10,324 bases of DNA, taken from contig CAMPIH010000079.1 in the NCBI GenBank assembly GCA_946886275.1, positions 1 through 10,324 of the forward strand. Reading direction: 5' to 3'. Below the pieces are notes generated by a model. It had not been told where the DNA came from. It ran no database searches and saw nothing but the letters and a program-made list of their open reading frames with translations. Below are positions 1 to 4,651 of the stretch, piece after piece; position 1 is the stretch's first letter; each line of letters opens with the position of its first letter. The stretch is from an uncultured Sphingosinicella sp. (GTDB lineage: Bacteria > Pseudomonadota > Alphaproteobacteria > Sphingomonadales > Sphingomonadaceae). The translations under genes and the position numbers were made by a program.

Positions 1-525
1 TTCCTCTACGAGAATGACGAATTCTACTTCATCGAGATGAACACCCGGCTCCAGGTCGAGCATCCGGTGACCGAGATGATCACCGGCATCGATCTCGTCC
101 GCGAGCAGATCAGGATCGCCGCAGGCGAGGGCCTGAGCGTCACCCAGGATCAGATCCAGTTCCGGGGCCACGCGATCGAATGCCGGATCAACGCCGAGGA
201 TCCGAGGACCTTCGCTCCGTCGCCGGGCCAGGTCACCCGCTTCCACGCCCCCGGCGGGATGCACGTCCGGGTCGATAGCGGCCTCTACCAGGGCTACAAG
301 GTGCCGCCTTATTACGACAGCATGATCGCCAAGCTGATCGTCTACGGCTCCACCCGCGAACGCTGCATCATGCGCCTGAGGCGGGCGCTCGAGGAGTTCG
401 TCATCGAGGGCATGAAGACCACCATTCCGCTCCACCAGATCCTCACCCGCGACCCCGAGTTCCTCAACGGCGACTATACGATCAAGTGGCTGGAGGAATG
501 GCTTGCGCGTGACAGCGGAGACTGA
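1..525 (+). CDS. accC: Acetyl-CoA carboxylase biotin carboxylase subunit AccC, 3' part (5' end outside window)
   Basis: Biotin carboxylase carries out the ATP- and bicarbonate-dependent carboxylation of biotin on BCCP (AccB), the first half-reaction of acetyl-CoA carboxylase in cytoplasmic fatty-acid synthesis. The reading frame is open from base 1 with no start, so the gene is cut by the window edge; 174 C-terminal residues are present of a protein usually about 450 long. The visible part holds the end of the ATP-grasp domain, with [16 protein letters not shown] carrying the metal-binding Glu/Asn and the catalytic Arg/Glu of the family. The biotin-carboxylase C-terminal domain follows ([43 protein letters not shown]). 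The stop TGA lies 6 bp before the next gene, which suggests cotranscription. accB would be expected just upstream. The identity is certain; only the extent is partial. Confidence 0.97.
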   Translation, partial: FLYENDEFYFIEMNTRLQVEHPVTEMITGIDLVREQIRIAAGEGLSVTQDQIQFRGHAIECRINAEDPRTFAPSPGQVTRFHAPGGMHVRVDSGLYQGYKVPPYYDSMIAKLIVYGSTRERCIMRLRRALEEFVIEGMKTTIPLHQILTRDPEFLNGDYTIKWLEEWLARDSGD

Positions 526-531
526 ACCGAA

Positions 532-879
532 ATGAAGGCGACCATCTACCACAATCCGAATTGCGGAACGTCGCGCAAGACGCTCGAGATCCTCGAGTCG
601 GAAGGCGCCGACGTGACCGTGATCGAATATCTGAAGAAGCCGCCGACCACGGACGAGCTCAGGCGGCTCTACCGGGAAGCGGGTCTGACCCCGCGCGAAG
701 GACTTCGCGCCAGGGAGCCGCTGGCGAAGGACCTCGACCTCGTCGAGGGCGCAGTGAGCGACGAGGCGATCCTTGAGGCGATGGTCGACAACCCGATCCT
801 GATCGAGCGGCCGATCGTCGAGACCGAGAAGGGGGTCAGGCTTTGCCGCCCCCAGGAAAAGGTTCGCGAGATCCTCTGA
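532..879 (+). CDS. ArsC/Spx-family protein, glutaredoxin-type arsenate reductase-like
   Basis: A 115-residue thioredoxin-fold protein of the ArsC/Spx/YffB superfamily. Classic members reduce arsenate to arsenite through a single catalytic cysteine plus glutaredoxin and glutathione. The N-terminus shows H7-x3-C11-x3-R15 (HNPNCGTSR), matching the HX3CX3R active-site signature. The arginines that bind oxyanion in plasmid R773 ArsC have plausible counterparts at R59 or R61, R93 (IERPIV) and R106 (LCRP). This points to the ArsC branch rather than Spx, which has a CXXC or CXXS motif. The ATG is 6 bp after the accC stop, with a purine-rich GCGGAG upstream. There are no arsR, arsB or acr3 neighbours, so a dedicated arsenic-resistance role is not supported by context. 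It may be a housekeeping reductase carried in the accC transcript. The family call is firm; the substrate is inferred. Confidence 0.9.
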   Translation: MKATIYHNPNCGTSRKTLEILESEGADVTVIEYLKKPPTTDELRRLYREAGLTPREGLRAREPLAKDLDLVEGAVSDEAILEAMVDNPILIERPIVETEKGVRLCRPQEKVREIL

Positions 880-920
880 AGGCACTGGGAAGGCTTGAAG
901 ATCCGGGTTAGGCTGCCGCA

Positions 921-1685
921 ATGAAGGTGCTCGATCCGGACCTCCTTCTCCGCGCTTATTCGATCGGCGTCTTCCCGATGTCCGACAGCCGCGACGCCAG
1001 CGAGGTCTATTGGGTCGAGCCGAGGCGCCGGGCGATCATCCCGCTCGATCGATTCCATCTCTCCCACTCGCTCAGGAAGAAGGTCAGAACGGACCGGTTC
1101 GAGGTGAGCTGCGACCGCGCCTTCGCCGAGGTCCTTCACCGCTGCGCCGACCGCGAGGACACCTGGATCAATGCGGAGATCGAGGCGAGCTACGTCCGTC
1201 TCCATGAAGACGGCCATGCCCATTCGATCGAGGTGTGGGATCGAAGCGGCGAAGCCGGAGCGGAGCTCGTCGGCGGCCTGTACGGCGTCCGGCTCGGCGG
1301 CGCCTTCTTCGGCGAGAGCATGTTCTCGACCCGCACCGAGGCTTCCAAGGTCGCCTTGGCCTGGCTTGTGGCGCGGCTGCTCGTCGGCGGATTCCGGCTC
1401 CTCGACTGCCAGTTCATGACCGAGCATCTGAAGAGCCTCGGAGCGGTCGAGATCGACCAGAAGGCCTATCTTCAGTTGCTCTCGGCCGCCGTCGGCTCGG
1501 TTGCCGCCGGCTCGGCGGAGGGTTCGGCCGCGGGCGGAGCCGCCGGCGTCTCGGCCGGCTCCGGTGAAGGCTCCGACGGCGCCGCCGCCGAGTTCGGAGC
1601 GCTCGATCGGCTTCTCGCCCGGCTCGGCGCGGGCTCGCCGCCGCCCGGATGGGTCATTTCGCAGCTCTTGGGCCAGACGTCGTAG
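921..1685 (+). CDS. aat: Leucyl/phenylalanyl-tRNA--protein transferase
   Basis: This enzyme transfers Leu or Phe from aminoacyl-tRNA to proteins with N-terminal Arg or Lys, marking them for ClpS/ClpAP degradation (bacterial N-end rule). It is cytoplasmic. The family signature runs through residues 1-189: YSIGVFPM (13-20), WVEPRRRAIIPLD (31-43), FHLSHSLRK, TWI (81-83), HEDGHAHSIEVW (95-106), the most conserved block GGLYGVRLGGAFFGESMFS (118-136), and LLDCQFMTEHLKSLGA (160-175). Residues after about 189 form a Gly/Ala/Ser-rich low-complexity stretch ending GWVISQLLGQTS. This tail is coded almost exactly by the region that overlaps the convergent DUF2155 gene (1472-1685), so it may be forced by the opposite strand. 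At 254 residues the protein is slightly longer than the 234-residue E. coli Aat. It starts 41 bp after the ArsC-like gene with only a weak Shine-Dalgarno, and is probably in the same transcription unit. Confidence 0.95.
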   Translation: MKVLDPDLLLRAYSIGVFPMSDSRDASEVYWVEPRRRAIIPLDRFHLSHSLRKKVRTDRFEVSCDRAFAEVLHRCADREDTWINAEIEASYVRLHEDGHAHSIEVWDRSGEAGAELVGGLYGVRLGGAFFGESMFSTRTEASKVALAWLVARLLVGGFRLLDCQFMTEHLKSLGAVEIDQKAYLQLLSAAVGSVAAGSAEGSAAGGAAGVSAGSGEGSDGAAAEFGALDRLLARLGAGSPPPGWVISQLLGQTS

Positions 1686-2119
1686 ATCGGGTGCTCGACG
1701 ACGTTGAGCGACGGCGTCTCCTTGTAGACCCAGCCTGAAAAGACCCTCTGGAACCGCTCCTGGGCGTTGCGCACGTCGAGCTGGACGAAGGCGCCGGTCA
1801 GCCGCTGCACCTCCCACGGCGCCGAAGTTTCGCAGGCCCGAAGCCGGACGATCGCGTCGCCGATCCTGATCGCCTGGCCGGGGCGAAGGGTGAGATCGCG
1901 CGACAGGCCGTTGCGCTTGTTGAGGAAGCCCAGCACCGCCACCCGCTCCGCCATCGGCGTCGTTCCCGGGGCGAGCCGCTCGACCGTCTGCGGAATGTCG
2001 ACCGTGTCGGTCTCGGCCTCCGCCGCGTTCTGCTGGTTGCGCTCCTCGGCGCCGCGCGGTCCGCAGCCGGCGAGCAAGGCGAGCCCGGCGAGGAGAAGGG
2101 GCAGCGCGCGCGCGTTCAT
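1472..2119 (-). CDS. DUF2155 domain lipoprotein
   Basis: A 215-residue protein of the alphaproteobacterial DUF2155 family, whose function is unknown. I chose the start at MNARALPLLL because it gives a clean lipoprotein signal: a hydrophobic run (residues 5-17) and lipobox LAGC with C19. The frame stays open a further 64 codons upstream, but these are Arg-rich and run inside the NDUFA12 gene. The conserved core is about residues 55-153 (AVLGFLNKRNG, LRPGQAIRIGDAIVRLRACE, FSGWVYKETPSLNVVEHPIYDVWPKSC). C96 and C153 are both in the core and could form a periplasmic disulfide. Residues 158-215 are a Pro/Ala/Glu-rich, probably disordered tail. The gene starts 4 bp after the NDUFA12 stop, so the two are cotranscribed. 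Its last 214 bp are antisense to aat. It probably sits in the periplasm or is membrane-anchored by lipid. Confidence 0.88.
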   Translation of the reverse strand: MNARALPLLLAGLALLAGCGPRGAEERNQQNAAEAETDTVDIPQTVERLAPGTTPMAERVAVLGFLNKRNGLSRDLTLRPGQAIRIGDAIVRLRACETSAPWEVQRLTGAFVQLDVRNAQERFQRVFSGWVYKETPSLNVVEHPIYDVWPKSCEMTHPGGGEPAPSRARSRSSAPNSAAAPSEPSPEPAETPAAPPAAEPSAEPAATEPTAAESN

Positions 2120-2123
2120 CGGC

Positions 2124-2504
2124 TCAGTCGGGCGTCCAGGCCTGATAATCGCCGCTCGCCGCCTGGCGCTGGCCGCCCCGCTCCAATGCGCCCGACGGAC
2201 GATAAGCGAGAGGCGTGCCGGTGAGATTGGGAGTCGCCGACTTGAGGAATTTGGGCGCCGGCGGAAGCGCCTTGTCGGGGACGTCGTCGATCTGGCGGGT
2301 GAGCCAGGCATACCATTCCGGCGGCACCCGGCTGACGTCGTTGGACCCCTTGTACATCACCCAGCGCCGGTCGCCCTTCTTCGTCTCGAGATAGACGTTG
2401 CCGAGCGCGTCCTTGCCGACCTCGTTGCCGTGACGCCAGCTGAACAAGGCGGTGCCGGTCGTCGCACCTTCCCACCAGGTGAAGAGATTCTTGAAGAAAC
2501 CCAT
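2124..2504 (-). CDS. NADH:ubiquinone oxidoreductase subunit NDUFA12 family protein
   Basis: A 126-residue homologue of the mitochondrial complex I accessory subunit NDUFA12 (B17.2), one of the few supernumerary subunits shared by alphaproteobacteria and mitochondria. It is expected on the peripheral arm of NADH dehydrogenase at the cytoplasmic face of the inner membrane, helping assembly or stability rather than catalysis. Family features in order: FFKNLFTWW (3-11), GTALFSWRHGNEVGKDALGN-Y (17-38), RRWVMYKG (46-53), PPEWYAWL (61-68), the TGTPLAYRPSG block (95-105), and the C-terminal GDYQAWTPD (118-126). The length is normal. The start ATG at 2504 is the only one giving the family N-terminus. 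DUF2155 follows after 4 bp. Its promoter should lie in the 72 bp between this start and the left end of the transposase unit at 2577, so that insertion may affect its upstream control. Confidence 0.93.
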   Translation of the reverse strand: MGFFKNLFTWWEGATTGTALFSWRHGNEVGKDALGNVYLETKKGDRRWVMYKGSNDVSRVPPEWYAWLTRQIDDVPDKALPPAPKFLKSATPNLTGTPLAYRPSGALERGGQRQAASGDYQAWTPD

Positions 2505-2576
2505 GGCGCCGCGCCTAGCGCCGAACCGCGCCGTCGCGCAAGCCTGCCCCGTCGGCCCAGCCCAGCAAAACCCCGC

Positions 2577-2598
2577 TTAAATGGGGACAGTATATATT
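2577..2598. repeat. Left inverted repeat of transposase unit
   Basis: A 22-bp sequence with core ATGGGGACAGTATATATT. It is an exact reverse complement of 3309-3330. It is AT-rich in a GC-rich background, which makes it stand out. The matching inner flanks can be extended a few bases only with a single-base indel; the outer flanks do not match. Confidence 0.9.
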
Positions 2599-2606
2599 TA
2601 TTGATG

Positions 2607-2640
2607 GCCATCAGGATCCGGATTAGGCCCTCCTGATGGC
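2607..2640 (+). promoter_or_regulatory. Hairpin enclosing the transposase start codon
   Basis: A 10-bp perfect inverted repeat, GCCATCAGGA at 2607-2616 and TCCTGATGGC at 2631-2640, with a 14-nt loop. The ATG start (2636-2638) lies inside the 3' arm, so in the mRNA this stem would bury the start codon. The left arm also overlaps a 12-bp palindrome (TGATGGCCATCA, 2602-2613). There is no Shine-Dalgarno in front of the ATG. The structure could repress translation of the transposase. It could equally be the DNA hairpin recognised by the enzyme, since RAYT proteins bind REP hairpins. The pairing is seen; the roles are inferred. Confidence 0.6.
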
Positions 2641-3310
2641 CCGCACCGCCCGCCTCGTCGTTCCCGGAATTCCTCACCACGTCACCCAGCGCGGCAACCG
2701 CCGCCAGCCGACCTTCTTCTCGGACTCCGATTATGCCCGCTATCTCGCTCTGCTGAGACATGGGTGCGCTGAGGCCGGCACCCGCATCTGGGCGTGGTGC
2801 CTGATGCCGAACCACGTCCACCTGATCCTTGTCCCGTCGCACGAAGATGGATTGCGCGCCGCCCTGAGCGAGACTCATCGCCGCTACACGAGCCTCATCA
2901 ACAGCCGCGAAGGCTGGAGCGGGCATCTGTGGCAGAGCCGCTTTTCCTCCTTCCCCATGGACGGCCGATGGCTGATCGCCTGCGCACGCTATATCGAGCT
3001 CAATCCGGTGCGGGCGGGGCTGACGAAGGCTCCCGAAGAGTGGCCATGGTCGAGCGCCCGCGCCCATCTCGGGCTCGCTCAGGACGGCATGACGGAGGTC
3101 GCCCCGCTGCTCGAATGCGTCCCCGACTGGCGCGACCTTCTCGATTCCGGGCTTGGCGAGGAGCAGCGCGAGACTATTCGTGCTCGCGAGCGTAGCGGCT
3201 ACGCTCTGGGCGACGACGCCTTTCTAGCCGATGTTGCCGAGCGATCAGGTCGGCCCGTCAGGCCGAAGCCGCGAGGTCGGCCGCGCAAGGCACCGCTTGC
3301 CACCGAATAA
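2636..3310 (+). CDS. REP-associated tyrosine transposase (Y1/HUH, TnpA_REP-like)
   Basis: A 224-residue single-strand-DNA transposase of the Y1_Tnp (IS200-like) superfamily, RAYT branch. The N-terminus MARTARLVVPGIPHHVTQRGN is the typical RAYT opening. The HUH metal-binding motif is PNHVHLI (H60-V61-H62). The catalytic tyrosine is most likely Y119 in ARYIELNPVRAGL, and GHLWQSRFSS (97-105) is another family block. The C-terminus is Arg/Pro-rich (RPVRPKPRGRPRK), a likely DNA-binding tail. The ATG at 2636 is supported because an in-frame TAG lies only 10 bases upstream and the next Met would lose the conserved N-terminus. All key residues are present and there is no frameshift, so the protein could be active. 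These enzymes cut and rejoin single strands at REP hairpins; the local target here would be the flanking repeats or the hairpin over the start. Confidence 0.92.
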   Translation: MARTARLVVPGIPHHVTQRGNRRQPTFFSDSDYARYLALLRHGCAEAGTRIWAWCLMPNHVHLILVPSHEDGLRAALSETHRRYTSLINSREGWSGHLWQSRFSSFPMDGRWLIACARYIELNPVRAGLTKAPEEWPWSSARAHLGLAQDGMTEVAPLLECVPDWRDLLDSGLGEEQRETIRARERSGYALGDDAFLADVAERSGRPVRPKPRGRPRKAPLATE

Positions 3311-3330
3311 TATATACTGTCCCCATTTAA
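3309..3330. repeat. Right inverted repeat of transposase unit
   Basis: Exact inverted copy of 2577-2598. Its first two bases are the last two of the transposase stop codon (TAA, 3308-3310). It ends 33 bp before the stop of the convergent cold-shock gene. Paired with the left copy it would form a long stem closing the whole unit when single-stranded. Confidence 0.9.
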
Positions 3331-3363
3331 CGCAGTGGCCGTCTGGCGGCGTCGCTCGGCGAT

Positions 3364-3945
3364 TCAGGCAGGCTCGACTTCGACCGCCAGCGGCCCCTTG
3401 CGGCCGGCCGCGATCCTCGCCCGAAGCTGCTGCTCGGGCACGAGGTCGGCGAGGCCGCCGCGCCTGACTGTTTCCATGTGGACGAAGATGTCCTCGCTGT
3501 CGTCGCCTTCGCGAACGATGAAGCCATAGCCGCGAAGGCGGTTGAACCACTTCACCCGTACCGGCTCGAACGGGCCGGCCTCCTCGAGCAGGCTCGACGG
3601 ATCGATCCGATCGGAATGGCCGGCGGCTCGGCCCGGCTCGGGCACGACCGCATTGCTGAGATCGATGCTCAGCACCTTGCGCGCCTGTAGTCCCCGTTCC
3701 TGGGCAGCGACGAGGCATTCGACGACCGCGCCCTCTGGAAGGCTCCGCCGGTCATGCTCCCTCAGCACCGAGAAATGGATCAGGATGTCGCCGTCGGCAT
3801 CGTCGCTGACGAGAAAGCCGAAGCCGCGGGTGGCGTCGAACCATTTGACGGTTCCGGTGTGGCGGGCGAGCGCTTCGCCATGATCAAGGGCATCGGCGTC
3901 CCGCTCGGACGGCGAAGCTCCTTCACTCATCTCCTGACGCGACAT
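3364..3945 (-). CDS. Double cold-shock-domain protein
   Basis: A 193-residue protein with two cold-shock (S1-like OB-fold) domains that bind single-stranded nucleic acid, probably as an RNA chaperone in the cytoplasm. Domain 1 (about 30-97) has [15 protein letters not shown] (RNP1) and DILIHF (RNP2). Domain 2 (about 128-190) has [13 protein letters not shown] and DIFVHM. The linker (98-127) is Pro/Ser/Asp-rich. Single-domain CspA is about 70 residues; fused pairs are common in alphaproteobacteria. The start is uncertain. I chose ATG 3945 ([10 protein letters not shown]), which has a purine-rich GGAACGG upstream; ATG 3966 (MAERLAT) and ATG 3930 (MSEGAS, with AGGAG immediately in front) are alternatives. 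The frame stays open further upstream, but that part lies in the recX gene. It is downstream of recX by 71 bp on the same strand. Confidence 0.9.
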   Translation of the reverse strand: MSRQEMSEGASPSERDADALDHGEALARHTGTVKWFDATRGFGFLVSDDADGDILIHFSVLREHDRRSLPEGAVVECLVAAQERGLQARKVLSIDLSNAVVPEPGRAAGHSDRIDPSSLLEEAGPFEPVRVKWFNRLRGYGFIVREGDDSEDIFVHMETVRRGGLADLVPEQQLRARIAAGRKGPLAVEVEPA

Positions 3946-4016
3946 CGTTGCAAGCCGTTCCGCCATACAGGGCGCTAGAAGTACCACGGATTCGCGTCTT
4001 GTGAACCATTTCGCTT

Positions 4017-4559
4017 TCAGCCGCTGTCCGCTTCCGGGATTTCGCCCGGGCGGGCCGCGGCGATTCGCCGGGCGAGGCCGAGCGGGTGCCCCGCCCGAAG
4101 CATCGCCGCCACCGCCTTTTCCCGTTGCGGGCGATCGGGCTCGACCGCCGCGAAGGGACCGATCCGCCGCCGTTCGGCGAAGCGAAGGGCGGCGCTCCAC
4201 GCATTTTCCCGCGCCATTTCCCGGGCTTCGCTGCTATCCTCTTCGCCGATCCCGGCCGCGCGCATCGCCTCCCCGATCCGCCGCTCGCCATAGCCGCGCC
4301 TGCCCAGCGAGGCTGCACGCGCGGTGGCGAAGGCACGGTCGTCGACATAGCCGAGCCGAGTCATCCGATCGATCAACGCCTCGACCGGCGGTTCGCCGCT
4401 CCCGTCCCAGCCCCGTTCGCGCAGCTTTCGCTTCAGATAGGCGGCGAGCTTTGCCCTTGTCGTCGCGTAGCGCCCCGCATAGTGGAGGGCGCTTCTTTCC
4501 AGGGCCTCGGCGTCGAGGGGCGGACGCGGCGTTCGGGGGCGTGACGGCTTCACCGCCAT
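4017..4559 (-). CDS. recX: Regulatory protein RecX
   Basis: A 180-residue RecX, the small helical protein that binds RecA filaments and modulates (usually inhibits) strand exchange and coprotease activity. Features: [22 protein letters not shown] (25-46), [32 protein letters not shown] (51-82, the characteristic L-x-x-LGY-(I/V)-DD-x-x-FA block), and [18 protein letters not shown] (87-104), which is the conserved GxxRIxxxLxxKGI-like helix. The start at [10 protein letters not shown] is the first Met that gives a normal-length protein. Upstream codons are Ser/Arg-rich and run into the acyl-AMP ligase. recA is not adjacent, as in many alphaproteobacteria. It is probably the first gene of a recX-cold-shock unit. 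I saw no alphaproteobacterial LexA box (GTTC-N7-GTTC) in its short upstream region. Confidence 0.88.
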   Translation of the reverse strand: MAVKPSRPRTPRPPLDAEALERSALHYAGRYATTRAKLAAYLKRKLRERGWDGSGEPPVEALIDRMTRLGYVDDRAFATARAASLGRRGYGERRIGEAMRAAGIGEEDSSEAREMARENAWSAALRFAERRRIGPFAAVEPDRPQREKAVAAMLRAGHPLGLARRIAAARPGEIPEADSG

Positions 4560-4593
4560 GTTTGTGCCACAGTCGAGCCGGATTATGAACGCG

Positions 4594-4615
4594 CCTCGTC
4601 GGCTAGAGGACGAGG
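4594..4615. promoter_or_regulatory. 22-bp dyad in the recX / acyl-AMP ligase divergent region
   Basis: CCTCGTC (4594-4600) and GACGAGG (4609-4615) form perfect 7-bp arms around a central CTAG (4603-4606); 18 of 22 positions are symmetric. It lies midway between two divergent starts (4559 and 4652), where a shared operator could be. I could not identify convincing -35/-10 elements around it, and no known operator was recognised. The function is inferred from position and symmetry only. Confidence 0.35.
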
Positions 4616-4651
4616 GCGACAAGCAGATTCCGGGACGTTTGCGGCCCAGCA

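Larger units (their letters stand above)
2577..3330 (+). mobile_element. Transposase unit bounded by perfect 22-bp inverted repeats (RAYT/IS200-like)
   Basis: A 754-bp unit consisting of one Y1/HUH transposase gene between two identical sequences in inverted orientation (2577-2598 and 3309-3330, 22/22 match). The right copy begins inside the transposase stop codon, so the unit carries no spare sequence on that side. Between the left repeat and the gene lie a 12-bp palindrome (2602-2613) and a hairpin (2607-2640). The unit separates the NDUFA12-DUF2155 pair from the recX-cold-shock pair, both housekeeping and both on the minus strand. I see no target-site duplication, as expected for HUH enzymes. 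Base composition resembles the host, so arrival was either old or from a similar genome. Whether it still moves cannot be seen. Confidence 0.75.

Noticed and set aside
669..1817. Minus-strand open frame of 382 codons across the ArsC-like gene and aat
   Set aside because: It is opposite two well-identified genes, has no family motifs, and is Arg/Gly/Asp-rich, as shadow frames are here.
1767..2636. Plus-strand open frame of 289 codons opposite DUF2155 and NDUFA12
   Set aside because: Both minus-strand genes have clear family signatures. The plus-strand product is Arg/Ser/Pro-rich with no motifs.
2577..3330. Canonical IS200/IS605 insertion sequence
   Set aside because: No TnpB/Fanzor-like gene is present, and the protein start and length fit the RAYT branch better. 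Perfect terminal inverted repeats are also not a feature of that family.
4560..4651. LexA (SOS) box upstream of recX
   Set aside because: A GAAC occurs at 4586-4589, but the second half expected after 7 bp is missing, so the alphaproteobacterial LexA consensus is not met.
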